This document shows positions 10,562-21,948 of a DNA stretch of 64,000 bases, in pieces; positions within the stretch are counted from its first letter, which is position 1; every line of letters begins with the position of its first letter. The stretch covers positions 12,648,001 through 12,712,000 of the forward strand of contig OZ059895.1 in assembly GCA_964057225.1 (NCBI GenBank). The letters are read 5' to 3'. This DNA comes from Auanema rhodensis (Eukaryota; Nematoda; Chromadorea; Rhabditida; Rhabditidae). A program made the position numbers and the translations under genes. The notes beneath the pieces are model-generated. The model did no database searches, was not told the DNA's origin, and saw only the letters and a program-made list of their open reading frames with translations.

Positions 10562-10727
10562 TTAGTTTTGTTTTTTATGACAACGGATGCTCCATTCAAA
10601 CTATCATTTTCTAAATAAAGCCAAGCCACCTGATTTAATAGGAAGACTATATTATTCATTTGTTGATGTTATTTATTCTCACAATAGTTTCTTTGTTTAT
10701 GTAAGAGTATTCTTGGAAAAACCCTGT

Positions 10728-10809
10728 GATCAGGTGGCCGAGTGGTTAAGGCGATGGACTGCTAATCCATTGGGGTTTCCCCGCGTGAGTTCGAATCTCA
10801 TCCTGATCG
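10728..10809 (+). tRNA. tRNA-Ser(GCT), unit 23
   Basis: Consensus. Confidence 0.95.
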
Positions 10810-10975
10810 TTAGTCTTGTTTTTTATGACAACGGATGCTCCATTCAGACTATCATTTTCTAAATAAAGCCAAGCCACCTGATTTAATAGGAAGACTTTTT
10901 TATTTGTTTGTTGACGATATTTGTTGTCACAATAATTTCTTTGTTTAAGTAAGAGTATTCTTGGAAAAACCCTTT

Positions 10976-11057
10976 GATCAGGTGGCCGAGTGGTTAAGGC
11001 GATGGACTGCTAATCCATTGGGGTTTCCCCGCGTGAGTTCGAATCTCATCCTGATCG
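10976..11057 (+). tRNA. tRNA-Ser(GCT), unit 24
   Basis: Consensus; 5' flank CCCTTT. Confidence 0.95.
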
Positions 11058-11223
11058 TTAGTTTTGTTTTTTATGACAACGGATGCTCCATTCAAACTAT
11101 CATTTTCTAAATAAAGCCAAGCCACCTGATTTAATAGGAAGAATTTATTATTTATTTGTTGAAATTGTTTATTCTCACAATAATTTCTTTGTTTAAGTAA
11201 GAGTATTCTTGGAAAAACCCTGT

Positions 11224-11305
11224 GATCAGGTGGCCGAGTGGTTAAGGCGATGGACTGCTAATCCATTGGGGTTTCCCCGCGTGAGTTCGAATCTCATCCT
11301 GATCG
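11224..11305 (+). tRNA. tRNA-Ser(GCT), unit 25
   Basis: Consensus. Confidence 0.95.
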
Positions 11306-11471
11306 TTAGTTTTGTTTTTTATGACAACGGATGCTCCATTCAAACTATCATTTTCTGAATAAAGCCAAGCCACCTGATTTAATAGGAAGACTTTATTATT
11401 CATTTGTTGACGTTATTTATTCTCACAATAATTTCTTTGTTTAAGTAAGAGTATTCTTGGAAAAACCCTGT

Positions 11472-11553
11472 GATCAGGTGGCCGAGTGGTTAAGGCGATG
11501 GACTGCTAATCCATTGGGGTTTCCCCGCGTGAGTTCGAATCTCATCCTGATCG
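11472..11553 (+). tRNA. tRNA-Ser(GCT), unit 26
   Basis: Consensus. Confidence 0.95.
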
Positions 11554-11719
11554 TTAATTTTGTTTTTTATCACAACGGACGCTCCATTCAAACTATCATT
11601 TTCTAAATAAAGCCAAGCCACCTGATTTAATAGGAAGACTATATTATTCATTTGTTGACGTTATTTATTCTCACAATAATTTCTTTGTTTATGTAAGAGT
11701 ATTCTTGGAAAAACCCTGT

Positions 11720-11801
11720 GATCAGGTGGCCGAGTGGTTAAGGCGATAGACTGCTAATCCATTGGGGTTTCCCCGCGTGAGTTCGAATCTCATCCTGATC
11801 G
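11720..11801 (+). tRNA. tRNA-Ser(GCT), unit 27
   Basis: G29>A. Confidence 0.88.
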
Positions 11802-11967
11802 TTAGTTTTGTTTTTTATGACAACGGATGCTCCATTCAAACTATCATTTTCTAAATAAAGCCAAGCCACCTGATTTAATAGGAAGACTATATTATTCATT
11901 TGTTGATGTTATTTATTCTCACAATAGTTTCTTTGTTTATGTAAGAGTATTCTTGGAAAAACCCTGT

Positions 11968-12049
11968 GATCAGGTGGCCGAGTGGTTAAGGCGATGGACT
12001 GCTAATCCATTGGGGTTTCCCCGCGTGAGTTCGAATCTCATCCTGATCG
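11968..12049 (+). tRNA. tRNA-Ser(GCT), unit 28
   Basis: Consensus. Confidence 0.95.
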
Positions 12050-12215
12050 TTAATTTTGTTTTTTATCACAACGGACGCTCCATTCAAACTATCATTTTCT
12101 AAATAAAGCCAAGCCACCTGATTTAATAGGAAGACTATATTATTCATTTGTTGACGTTATTTATTCTCACAATAATTTCTTTGTTTATGTAAGAGTATTC
12201 TTGGAAAAACCCTGT

Positions 12216-12297
12216 GATCAGGTGGCCGAGTGGTTAAGGCGATAGACTGCTAATCCATTGGGGTTTCCCCGCGTGAGTTCGAATCTCATCCTGATCG
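12216..12297 (+). tRNA. tRNA-Ser(GCT), unit 29
   Basis: G29>A. Confidence 0.88.
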
Positions 12298-12463
12298 TTA
12301 GTTTTGTTTTTTATGACAACGGATGCTCCATTCAAACTATCATTTTCTAAATAAAGCCAAGCCACCTGATTTAATAGGAAGACTATATTATTCATTTGTT
12401 GATGTTATTTATTCTCACAATAGTTTCTTTGTTTATGTAAGAGTATTCTTGGAAAAACCCTGT

Positions 12464-12545
12464 GATCAGGTGGCCGAGTGGTTAAGGCGATGGACTGCTA
12501 ATCCATTGGGGTTTCCCCGCGTGAGTTCGAATCTCATCCTGATCG
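12464..12545 (+). tRNA. tRNA-Ser(GCT), unit 30
   Basis: Consensus. Confidence 0.95.
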
Positions 12546-12711
12546 TTAGTTTTGTTTTTTATGACAACGGATGCTCCATTCAAACTATCATTTTCTAAAT
12601 AAAGCCAAGCCACCTGATTTAATAGGAAGACTATATTATTCATTTGTTGATGTTATTTATTCTCACAATAGTTTCTTTGTTTATGTAAGAGTATTCTTGG
12701 AAAAACCCTGT

Positions 12712-12793
12712 GATCAGGTGGCCGAGTGGTTAAGGCGATGGACTGCTAATCCATTGGGGTTTCCCCGCGTGAGTTCGAATCTCATCCTGATCG
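12712..12793 (+). tRNA. tRNA-Ser(GCT), unit 31
   Basis: Consensus. Confidence 0.95.
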
Positions 12794-12959
12794 TTAGTTT
12801 TGTTTTTTATCACATCGGATGCTCCATTCAAACTATCATTTTCTAAATAACGCCAAGCCACCTGATTTAATAGAAAGATTTTATTATTCATTTGTTGACG
12901 TTATTTATTCTCACAATAATTTCTTTGTTTAAGTAAGAGTATTCTTGGAAAAACCCTGT

Positions 12960-13041
12960 GATCAGGTGGCCGAGTGGTTGAGGCGATGGACTGCTAATCC
13001 ATTGGGGTTTCCCCGCGTGAGTTCGAATCTCATCCTGATCG
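12960..13041 (+). tRNA. tRNA-Ser(GCT), unit 32
   Basis: A21>G. Confidence 0.93.
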
Positions 13042-13207
13042 TTAATTTTGTTTTTTATCACAACGGAGGCTCCATTCAAACTATCCTTTTCTAAATAAAG
13101 CCAAGCCACCTGATTCAATAGAAAGACTTTATTATTCATTTGTTGACGTTATTTATTCTCACAATAATTTCTTTGTTTAAGTAAGAGTATTATTGGAAAA
13201 ACCCTGT

Positions 13208-13289
13208 GATCAGGTGGCCGAGTGGTTAAGGCGATAGACTGCTAATCCATTGGGGTTTCCCCGCGTGAGTTCGAATCTCATCCTGATCG
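13208..13289 (+). tRNA. tRNA-Ser(GCT), unit 33
   Basis: G29>A; 3' flank GTAAG instead of GTTAG. Confidence 0.88.
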
Positions 13290-13455
13290 TAAGTTTTGTT
13301 TTTTATGACAACGGATGCTCCATTCAAACTATCATTTTCTAAATAAAGCCAAGCCACCTGATTTAATAGGAAGACTATATTATTCATTTGTTGACGTTAT
13401 TTATTCTCACAATAATTTCTTTGTTTATGTAAGAGTATTCTTGGAAAAACCCTGT

Positions 13456-13537
13456 GATCAGGTGGCCGAGTGGTTAAGGCGATGGACTGCTAATCCATTG
13501 GGGTTTCCCCGCGTGAGTTCGAATCTCATCCTGATCG
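13456..13537 (+). tRNA. tRNA-Ser(GCT), unit 34
   Basis: Consensus. Confidence 0.95.
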
Positions 13538-13703
13538 TTAGTTTTGTTTTTTATGACAACGGATGCTCCATTCAAACTATCATTTTCTAAATAAAACCAA
13601 GCCACCTGATTTAATAGGAAGACTATATTATTCATTTGTTGATGTTATTTATTCTCACAATAGTTTCTTTGTTTATGTAAGAGTATTCTTGGAAAAACCC
13701 TGT

Positions 13704-13785
13704 GATCAGGTGGCCGAGTGGTTAAGGCGATGGACTGCTAATCCATTGGGGTTTCCCCGCGTGAGTTCGAATCTCATCCTGATCG
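13704..13785 (+). tRNA. tRNA-Ser(GCT), unit 35
   Basis: Consensus. Confidence 0.95.
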
Positions 13786-13951
13786 TTAGTCTTGTTTTTT
13801 ATGACAACGGATGCTCCATTCAGACTATCATTTTCTAAATAAAGCCAAGCCACCTGATTTAATAGGAAGACTTTTTTATTTGTTTGTTGACGATATTTGT
13901 TGTCACAATAATTTCTTTGTTTAAGTAAGAGTATTCTTGGAAAAACCCTTT

Positions 13952-14033
13952 GATCAGGTGGCCGAGTGGTTAAGGCGATGGACTGCTAATCCATTGGGGT
14001 TTCCCCGCGTGAGTTCGAATCTCATCCTGATCG
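13952..14033 (+). tRNA. tRNA-Ser(GCT), unit 36
   Basis: Consensus; 5' flank CCCTTT. Confidence 0.95.
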
Positions 14034-14198
14034 TTAGTTTTGTTTTTTATGACAACGGATGCTCCATTCAAACTATCATTTTCTAAATAAAGCCAAGCCA
14101 CCTGATTTAATAGGAAGAATTTATTTTTTATTTGTTGAAATTATTTATTCTCACAATAATTTCTTTGTTTAAGTAAGAGTATTCTTGGAAAACCCTGT

Positions 14199-14274
14199 GA
14201 TCAGGTGGCCGAGTGGTTAAGGCGATGGACTGCTAATCCATTGGGGTTTCCCCGCGTGAGTTCGAATCTCATCC
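14199..14274 (+). pseudogene. tRNA-Ser(GCT), 3'-truncated copy
   Basis: Matches the tRNA through the T stem, then breaks after CATCC where the inverted island begins, so the 3' acceptor strand is lost and no mature tRNA can form. Confidence 0.85.
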
Positions 14275-14336
14275 AGTCCTTATTTAGAAAATGATAGTTT
14301 GAATGGAGCGTCCGTTGTGATAAAAAACAAAATTAA

Positions 14337-14418
14337 CGATCAGGATGAGATTCGAACTCACGCGGGGAAACCCCAATGGATTAGCAGTCCATCGCCTTAA
14401 CCACTCGGCCACCTGATC
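14337..14418 (-). tRNA. tRNA-Ser(GCT), inverted unit a
   Basis: Consensus tRNA on the minus strand. Confidence 0.93.
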
Positions 14419-14584
14419 AAAGGGTTTTTCCAAGAATACTCTTACTTAAACAAAGAAATTATTGTGACAACAAATATCGTCAACAAACAAATAAAAAAGT
14501 CTTCCTATTAAATCAGGTGGCTTGGCTTTATTTAGAAAATGATAGTTTGAATGGAGCATCCGTTGTCATAAAAAACAAAACTAA

Positions 14585-14666
14585 CGATCAGGATGAGATT
14601 CGAACTCACGCGGGGAAACCCCAATGGATTAGCAGTCCATCGCCTTAACCACTCGGCCACCTGATC
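14585..14666 (-). tRNA. tRNA-Ser(GCT), inverted unit b
   Basis: Consensus tRNA on the minus strand, 248 bp from unit a. Confidence 0.93.
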
Positions 14667-14815
14667 AAAGGGTTTTTCCAAGAATACTCTTACTTAAACA
14701 AAGAAATTATTGTGACAACAAATATCGTCAACAAACAAATAAAAAAGTCTTCCTATTAAATCAGGTGGCTTGGCTTTATTTAGAAAATGATAGTTTGAAT
14801 GGAGCATCCGTTGTC

Positions 14816-14840
14816 GTGAGTTCGAATCTCATCCTGATCG
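14816..14840 (+). pseudogene. tRNA-Ser 3' fragment
   Basis: Only the T arm and 3' acceptor strand (last 25 nt) remain, at the right edge of the inverted island. Confidence 0.85.
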
Positions 14841-15005
14841 TTAGTTTTGTTTTTTATGACAACGGATGCTCCATTCAAACTATCATTTTCTAAATAAAGC
14901 CAAGCCACCTGATTTAATAGGAAGAATTTATTTTTTATTTGTTGAAATTATTTATTCTCACAATAATTTCTTTGTTTAAGTAAGAGTATTCTTGGAAAAC
15001 CCTGT

Positions 15006-15087
15006 GATCAGGTGGCCGAGTGGTTAAGGCGATGGACTGCTAATCCATTGGGGTTTCCCCGCGTGAGTTCGAATCTCATCCTGATCG
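15006..15087 (+). tRNA. tRNA-Ser(GCT), unit 40
   Basis: Consensus. Confidence 0.95.
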
Positions 15088-15253
15088 TTAGTCTTGTTTT
15101 TTATGACAACGGATGCTCCATTCAGACTATCATTTTCTAAATAAAGCCAAGCCACCTGATTTAATAGGAAGACTTTTTTATTTGTTTGTTGACGATATTT
15201 GTTGTCACAATAATTTCTTTGTTTAAGTAAGAGTATTCTTGGAAAAACCCTTT

Positions 15254-15335
15254 GATCAGGTGGCCGAGTGGTTAAGGCGATGGACTGCTAATCCATTGGG
15301 GTTTCCCCGCGTGAGTTCGAATCTCATCCTGATCG
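15254..15335 (+). tRNA. tRNA-Ser(GCT), unit 41
   Basis: Consensus; 5' flank CCCTTT. Confidence 0.95.
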
Positions 15336-15501
15336 TTAGTTTTGTTTTTTATGACAACGGATGCTCCATTCAAACTATCATTTTCTAAATAAAGCCAAGC
15401 CACCTGATTTAATAGGAAGAATTTATTATTTATTTGTTGAAATTGTTTATTCTCACAATAATTTCTTTGTTTAAGTAAGAGTATTCTTGGAAAAACCCTG
15501 T

Positions 15502-15583
15502 GATCAGGTGGCCGAGTGGTTAAGGCGATGGACTGCTAATCCATTGGGGTTTCCCCGCGTGAGTTCGAATCTCATCCTGATCG
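15502..15583 (+). tRNA. tRNA-Ser(GCT), unit 42
   Basis: Consensus. Confidence 0.95.
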
Positions 15584-15749
15584 TTAGTTTTGTTTTTTAT
15601 GACAACGGATGCTCCATTCAAACTATCATTTTCTGAATAAAGCCAAGCCACCTGATTTAATAGGAAGACTTTATTATTCATTTGTTGACGTTATTTATTC
15701 TCACAATAATTTCTTTGTTTAAGTAAGAGTATTCTTGGAAAAACCCTGT

Positions 15750-15831
15750 GATCAGGTGGCCGAGTGGTTAAGGCGATGGACTGCTAATCCATTGGGGTTT
15801 CCCCGCGTGAGTTCGAATCTCATCCTGATCG
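15750..15831 (+). tRNA. tRNA-Ser(GCT), unit 43
   Basis: Consensus; first gene of copy 1 of the 4711-bp duplication. Confidence 0.95.
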
Positions 15832-15997
15832 TTAATTTTGTTTTTTATCACAACGGACGCTCCATTCAAACTATCATTTTCTAAATAAAGCCAAGCCACC
15901 TGATTTAATAGGAAGACTATATTATTCATTTGTTGACGTTATTTATTCTCACAATAATTTCTTTGTTTATGTAAGAGTATTCTTGGAAAAACCCTGT

Positions 15998-16079
15998 GAT
16001 CAGGTGGCCGAGTGGTTAAGGCGATAGACTGCTAATCCATTGGGGTTTCCCCGCGTGAGTTCGAATCTCATCCTGATCG
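15998..16079 (+). tRNA. tRNA-Ser(GCT), unit 44
   Basis: G29>A. Confidence 0.88.
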
Positions 16080-16245
16080 TTAGTTTTGTTTTTTATGACA
16101 ACGGATGCTCCATTCAAACTATCATTTTCTAAATAAAGCCAAGCCACCTGATTTAATAGGAAGACTATATTATTCATTTGTTGATGTTATTTATTCTCAC
16201 AATAGTTTCTTTGTTTATGTAAGAGTATTCTTGGAAAAACCCTGT

Positions 16246-16327
16246 GATCAGGTGGCCGAGTGGTTAAGGCGATGGACTGCTAATCCATTGGGGTTTCCCC
16301 GCGTGAGTTCGAATCTCATCCTGATCG
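16246..16327 (+). tRNA. tRNA-Ser(GCT), unit 45
   Basis: Consensus. Confidence 0.95.
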
Positions 16328-16493
16328 TTAGTTTTGTTTTTTATGACAACGGATGCTCCATTCAAACTATCATTTTCTAAATAAAGCCAAGCCACCTGAT
16401 TTAATAGGAAGACTATATTATTCATTTGTTGATGTTATTTATTCTCACAATAGTTTCTTTGTTTATGTAAGAGTATTCTTGGAAAAACCCTGT

Positions 16494-16575
16494 GATCAGG
16501 TGGCCGAGTGGTTAAGGCGATGGACTGCTAATCCATTGGGGTTTCCCCGCGTGAGTTCGAATCTCATCCTGATCG
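16494..16575 (+). tRNA. tRNA-Ser(GCT), unit 46
   Basis: Consensus. Confidence 0.95.
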
Positions 16576-16741
16576 TTAGTTTTGTTTTTTATGACAACGG
16601 ATGCTCCATTCAAACTATCATTTTCTAAATAAAGCCAAGCCACCTGATTTAATAGGAAGACTATATTATTCATTTGTTGATGTTATTTATTCTCACAATA
16701 GTTTCTTTGTTTATGTAAGAGTATTCTTGGAAAAACCCTGT

Positions 16742-16823
16742 GATCAGGTGGCCGAGTGGTTAAGGCGATGGACTGCTAATCCATTGGGGTTTCCCCGCGT
16801 GAGTTCGAATCTCATCCTGATCG
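16742..16823 (+). tRNA. tRNA-Ser(GCT), unit 47
   Basis: Consensus. Confidence 0.95.
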
Positions 16824-16989
16824 TTAATTTTGTTTTTTATCACAACGGAGGCTCCATTCAAACTATCCTTTTCTAAATAAAGCCAAGCCACCTGATTCAA
16901 TAGAAAGACTTTATTATTCATTTGTTGACGTTATTTATTCTCACAATAATTTCTTTGTTTAAGTAAGAGTATTCTTGGAAAAACCCTGT

Positions 16990-17071
16990 GATCAGGTGGC
17001 CGAGTGGTTAAGGCGATAGACTGCTAATCCATTGGGGTTTCCCCGCGTGAGTTCGAATCTCATCCTGATCG
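16990..17071 (+). tRNA. tRNA-Ser(GCT), unit 48
   Basis: G29>A; 3' flank GTAAG. Confidence 0.88.
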
Positions 17072-17237
17072 TAAGTTTTGTTTTTTATGACAACGGATGC
17101 TCCATTCAAACTATCATTTTCTAAATAAAGCCAAGCCACCTGATTTAATAGGAAGACTATATTATTCATTTGTTGACGTTATTTATTCTCACAATAATTT
17201 CTTTGTTTATGTAAGAGTATTCTTGGAAAAACCCTGT

Positions 17238-17319
17238 GATCAGGTGGCCGAGTGGTTAAGGCGATGGACTGCTAATCCATTGGGGTTTCCCCGCGTGAGT
17301 TCGAATCTCATCCTGATCG
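17238..17319 (+). tRNA. tRNA-Ser(GCT), unit 49
   Basis: Consensus. Confidence 0.95.
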
Positions 17320-17485
17320 TTAGTTTTGTTTTTTATGACAACGGATGCTCCATTCAAACTATCATTTTCTAAATAAAACCAAGCCACCTGATTTAATAGG
17401 AAGACTATATTATTCATTTGTTGATGTTATTTATTCTCACAATAGTTTCTTTGCTTATGTAAGAGTATTCTTGGAAAAACCCTGT

Positions 17486-17567
17486 GATCAGGTGGCCGAG
17501 TGGTTGAGGCGATGGACTGCTACTCCATTGGGGTTTCCCCGCGTGAGTTCGAATCTCATCCTGATCG
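17486..17567 (+). tRNA. tRNA-Ser(GCT), unit 50
   Basis: A21>G and A38>C (anticodon loop CTGCTAC). Confidence 0.87.
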
Positions 17568-17733
17568 TTAGTCTTGTTTTTTATGACAACGGATGCTCCA
17601 TTCAGACTATCATTTTCTAAATAAAGCCAAGCCACCTGATTTAATAGGAAGACTTTTTTATTTGTTTGTTGACGATATTTGTTGTCACAATAATTTCTTT
17701 GTTTAAGTAAGAGTATTCTTGGAAAAACCCTTT

Positions 17734-17815
17734 GATCAGGTGGCCGAGTGGTTAAGGCGATGGACTGCTAATCCATTGGGGTTTCCCCGCGTGAGTTCGA
17801 ATCTCATCCTGATCG
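17734..17815 (+). tRNA. tRNA-Ser(GCT), unit 51
   Basis: Consensus; 5' flank CCCTTT. Confidence 0.95.
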
Positions 17816-17981
17816 TTAGTTTTGTTTTTTATGACAACGGATGCTCCATTCAAACTATCATTTTCTAAATAAAGCCAAGCCACCTGATTTAATAGGAAGA
17901 ATTTATTATTTATTTGTTGAAATTGTTTATTCTCACAATAATTTCTTTGTTTAAGTAAGAGTATTCTTGGAAAAACCCTGT

Positions 17982-18063
17982 GATCAGGTGGCCGAGTGGT
18001 TAAGGCGATGGACTGCTAATCCATTGGGGTTTCCCCGCGTGAGTTCGAATCTCATCCTGATCG
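17982..18063 (+). tRNA. tRNA-Ser(GCT), unit 52
   Basis: Consensus. Confidence 0.95.
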
Positions 18064-18228
18064 TTAGTTTTGTTTTTTATGACAACGGATGCTCCATTCA
18101 AACTATCATTTTCTAAATAAAGCCAAGCCACCCGATTTAATAGGAAGAATTTATTTTTTATTTGTTGAAATTATTTATTCTCACAATAATTTCTTTGTTT
18201 AAGTAAGAGTATTCTTGGAAAACCCTGT

Positions 18229-18310
18229 GATCAGGTGGCCGAGTGGTTAAGGCGATGGACTGCTAATCCATTGGGGTTTCCCCGCGTGAGTTCGAATCTC
18301 ATCCTGATCG
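18229..18310 (+). tRNA. tRNA-Ser(GCT), unit 53
   Basis: Consensus; preceding spacer 1 bp short. Confidence 0.95.
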
Positions 18311-18476
18311 TTAATTTTGTTTTTTATGACAACGGATGCTCCATTCAAACTATCATTTTCTAAATAAAGCCAAGCCACCTGATTTAATAGGAAGACTTTT
18401 TTATTTGTTTGTTGACGATATTTGTTGTCACAATAATTTCTTTGTTTAAGTAAGAGTATTCTTGGAAAAACCCTGT

Positions 18477-18558
18477 GATCAGGTGGCCGAGTGGTTAAGG
18501 CGATGAACTGCTAATCCATTGGGGTTTCCCCGCGTGAGTTCGAATCTCATCCTGATCG
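18477..18558 (+). tRNA. tRNA-Ser(GCT), unit 54
   Basis: G30>A: A-C mismatch in the anticodon stem. Confidence 0.87.
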
Positions 18559-18724
18559 TTAATTTTGTTTTTTATCACAACGGAGGCTCCATTCAAACTA
18601 TCCTTTTCTAAATAAAGCCAAGCCACCTGATTTAATAGAAAGATTTTATTATTCATTTGTTGACGTTATTTATTCTCACAATAATTTCTTTGTTTAAGTA
18701 AGAGTATTCTTGGAAAAACCCTGT

Positions 18725-18806
18725 GATCAGGTGGCCGAGTGGTTAAGGCGATGGACTGCTAATCCATTGGGGTTTCCCCGCGTGAGTTCGAATCTCATCC
18801 TGATCG
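18725..18806 (+). tRNA. tRNA-Ser(GCT), unit 55
   Basis: Consensus. Confidence 0.95.
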
Positions 18807-18972
18807 TTAGTTTTGTTTTTTATCACATCGGATGCTCCATTCAAACTATCATTTTCTAAATAAAGCCAAGCCACCTGATTTAATAGAAAGATTTTATTAT
18901 TCATTTGTTGACGTTATTTATTCTCACAATAATTTCTTTGTTTAAGTAAGAGTATTCTTGGAAAAACCCTGT

Positions 18973-19054
18973 GATCAGGTGGCCGAGTGGTTAAGGCGAT
19001 GGACTGCTAATCCATTGGGGTTTCCCCGCGTGAGTTCGAATCTCATCCTGATCG
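18973..19054 (+). tRNA. tRNA-Ser(GCT), unit 56
   Basis: Consensus. Confidence 0.95.
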
Positions 19055-19220
19055 TTAATTTTGTTTTTTATCACAACGGAGGCTCCATTCAAACTATCCT
19101 TTTCTAAATAAAGCCAAGCCACCTGATTTAATAGAAAGATTTTATTATTCATTTGTTGACGTTATTTATTCTCACAATAATTTCTTTGTTTAAGTAAGAG
19201 TATTCTTGGAAAAACCCTGT

Positions 19221-19302
19221 GATCAGGTGGCCGAGTGGTTAAGGCGATGGACTGCTAATCCATTGGGGTTTCCCCGCGTGAGTTCGAATCTCATCCTGAT
19301 CG
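19221..19302 (+). tRNA. tRNA-Ser(GCT), unit 57
   Basis: Consensus. Confidence 0.95.
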
Positions 19303-19468
19303 TTAATTTTGTTTTTTATCACAACGGAGGCTCCATTCAAACTATCCTTTTCTAAATAAAGCCAAGCCACCTGATTTAATAGAAAGATTTTATTATTCAT
19401 TTGTTGACGTTATTTATTCTCACAATAATTTCTTTGTTTAAGTAAGAGTATTCTTGGAAAAACCCTGT

Positions 19469-19550
19469 GATCAGGTGGCCGAGTGGTTAAGGCGATGGAC
19501 TGCTAATCCATTGGGGTTTCCCCGCGTGAGTTCGAATCTCATCCTGATCG
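19469..19550 (+). tRNA. tRNA-Ser(GCT), unit 58
   Basis: Consensus. Confidence 0.95.
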
Positions 19551-19716
19551 TTAATTTTGTTTTTTATCACAACGGAGGCTCCATTCAAACTATCCTTTTC
19601 TAAATAAAGCCAAGCCACCTGATTTAATAGAAAGATTTTATTATTCATTTGTTGACGTTATTTATTCTCACAATAATTTCTTTGTTTAAGTAAGAGTATT
19701 CTTGGAAAAACCCTGT

Positions 19717-19798
19717 GATCAGGTGGCCGAGTGGTTAAGGCGATGGACTGCTAATCCATTGGGGTTTCCCCGCGTGAGTTCGAATCTCATCCTGATCG
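19717..19798 (+). tRNA. tRNA-Ser(GCT), unit 59
   Basis: Consensus. Confidence 0.95.
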
Positions 19799-19964
19799 TT
19801 AGTTTTGTTTTTTATGACAACGGATGCTCCATTCAAACTATCATTTTCTAAATAAAGCCAAGCCACCTGATTTAATAGGAAGATTTTTTTATTTGTTTGT
19901 TGACGATATTTGTTGTCACAATAATTTCTTTGTTTATGTAAGAGTATTCTTGGAAAAACCCTGT

Positions 19965-20046
19965 GATCAGGTGGCCGAGTGGTTAAGGCGATGGACTGCT
20001 AATCCATTGGGGTTTCCCCGCGTGAGTTCGAATCTCATCCTGATCG
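19965..20046 (+). tRNA. tRNA-Ser(GCT), unit 60
   Basis: Consensus. Confidence 0.95.
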
Positions 20047-20212
20047 TTAGTTTTGTTTTTTATCACATCGGATGCTCCATTCAAACTATCATTTTCTAAA
20101 TAAAGCCAAGCCACCTGATTTAATAGAAAGACTTTATTATTCATTTGTTGACGTTATTTATTCTCACAATAATTTCTTTGTTTATGTAAGAGTATTCTTG
20201 GAAAAACCCTGT

Positions 20213-20294
20213 GATCAGGTGGCCGAGTGGTTAAGGCGATGGACTGCTAATCCATTGGGGTTTCCCCGCGTGAGTTCGAATCTCATCCTGATCG
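20213..20294 (+). tRNA. tRNA-Ser(GCT), unit 61
   Basis: Consensus; last gene of copy 1 of the 4711-bp duplication. Confidence 0.95.
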
Positions 20295-20460
20295 TTAGTT
20301 TTGTTTTTTATCACAACGGATGCTCCATTCAAACTATCATTTTCTGAATAAAGCCAAGCCACCTGATTTAATAGGAAGACTTTATTATTCATTTGTTGAC
20401 GTTATTTATTCTCACAATAATTTCTTTGTTTAAGTAAGAGTATTCTTGGAAAAACCCTGT

Positions 20461-20542
20461 GATCAGGTGGCCGAGTGGTTAAGGCGATGGACTGCTAATC
20501 CATTGGGGTTTCCCCGCGTGAGTTCGAATCTCATCCTGATCG
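20461..20542 (+). tRNA. tRNA-Ser(GCT), unit 62
   Basis: Consensus; first gene of copy 2. Confidence 0.95.
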
Positions 20543-20708
20543 TTAATTTTGTTTTTTATCACAACGGACGCTCCATTCAAACTATCATTTTCTAAATAAA
20601 GCCAAGCCACCTGATTTAATAGGAAGACTATATTATTCATTTGTTGACGTTATTTATTCTCACAATAATTTCTTTGTTTATGTAAGAGTATTCTTGGAAA
20701 AACCCTGT

Positions 20709-20790
20709 GATCAGGTGGCCGAGTGGTTAAGGCGATAGACTGCTAATCCATTGGGGTTTCCCCGCGTGAGTTCGAATCTCATCCTGATCG
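20709..20790 (+). tRNA. tRNA-Ser(GCT), unit 63
   Basis: G29>A; partner of unit 44. Confidence 0.88.
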
Positions 20791-20956
20791 TTAGTTTTGT
20801 TTTTTATGACAACGGATGCTCCATTCAAACTATCATTTTCTAAATAAAGCCAAGCCACCTGATTTAATAGGAAGACTATATTATTCATTTGTTGATGTTA
20901 TTTATTCTCACAATAGTTTCTTTGTTTATGTAAGAGTATTCTTGGAAAAACCCTGT

Positions 20957-21038
20957 GATCAGGTGGCCGAGTGGTTAAGGCGATGGACTGCTAATCCATT
21001 GGGGTTTCCCCGCGTGAGTTCGAATCTCATCCTGATCG
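20957..21038 (+). tRNA. tRNA-Ser(GCT), unit 64
   Basis: Consensus. Confidence 0.95.
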
Positions 21039-21204
21039 TTAGTTTTGTTTTTTATGACAACGGATGCTCCATTCAAACTATCATTTTCTAAATAAAGCCA
21101 AGCCACCTGATTTAATAGGAAGACTATATTATTCATTTGTTGATGTTATTTATTCTCACAATAGTTTCTTTGTTTATGTAAGAGTATTCTTGGAAAAACC
21201 CTGT

Positions 21205-21286
21205 GATCAGGTGGCCGAGTGGTTAAGGCGATGGACTGCTAATCCATTGGGGTTTCCCCGCGTGAGTTCGAATCTCATCCTGATCG
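21205..21286 (+). tRNA. tRNA-Ser(GCT), unit 65
   Basis: Consensus. Confidence 0.95.
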
Positions 21287-21452
21287 TTAGTTTTGTTTTT
21301 TATGACAACGGATGCTCCATTCAAACTATCATTTTCTAAATAAAGCCAAGCCACCTGATTTAATAGGAAGACTATATTATTCATTTGTTGATGTTATTTA
21401 TTCTCACAATAGTTTCTTTGTTTATGTAAGAGTATTCTTGGAAAAACCCTGT

Positions 21453-21534
21453 GATCAGGTGGCCGAGTGGTTAAGGCGATGGACTGCTAATCCATTGGGG
21501 TTTCCCCGCGTGAGTTCGAATCTCATCCTGATCG
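21453..21534 (+). tRNA. tRNA-Ser(GCT), unit 66
   Basis: Consensus. Confidence 0.95.
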
Positions 21535-21700
21535 TTAATTTTGTTTTTTATCACAACGGAGGCTCCATTCAAACTATCCTTTTCTAAATAAAGCCAAGCC
21601 ACCTGATTCAATAGAAAGACTTTATTATTCATTTGTTGACGTTATTTATTCTCACAATAATTTCTTTGTTTAAGTAAGAGTATTCTTGGAAAAACCCTGT

Positions 21701-21782
21701 GATCAGGTGGCCGAGTGGTTAAGGCGATAGACTGCTAATCCATTGGGGTTTCCCCGCGTGAGTTCGAATCTCATCCTGATCG
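21701..21782 (+). tRNA. tRNA-Ser(GCT), unit 67
   Basis: G29>A; 3' flank GTAAG; partner of unit 48. Confidence 0.88.
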
Positions 21783-21948
21783 TAAGTTTTGTTTTTTATG
21801 ACAACGGATGCTCCATTCAAACTATCATTTTCTAAATAAAGCCAAGCCACCTGATTTAATAGGAAGACTATATTATTCATTTGTTGACGTTATTTATTCT
21901 CACAATAATTTCTTTGTTTATGTAAGAGTATTCTTGGAAAAACCCTGT

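Larger units (their letters stand above)
14275..14815 (-). repeat. Inverted two-unit island inside the array
   Basis: About 540 bp holding two spacer-plus-tRNA units in reverse orientation. Left edge: truncated forward tRNA, then AGTCC, then the reverse complement of the spacer start. Right edge: reverse spacer, then the last 25 nt of a forward tRNA. Neither broken forward gene complements the other, so this is not a clean inversion. Confidence 0.85.
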
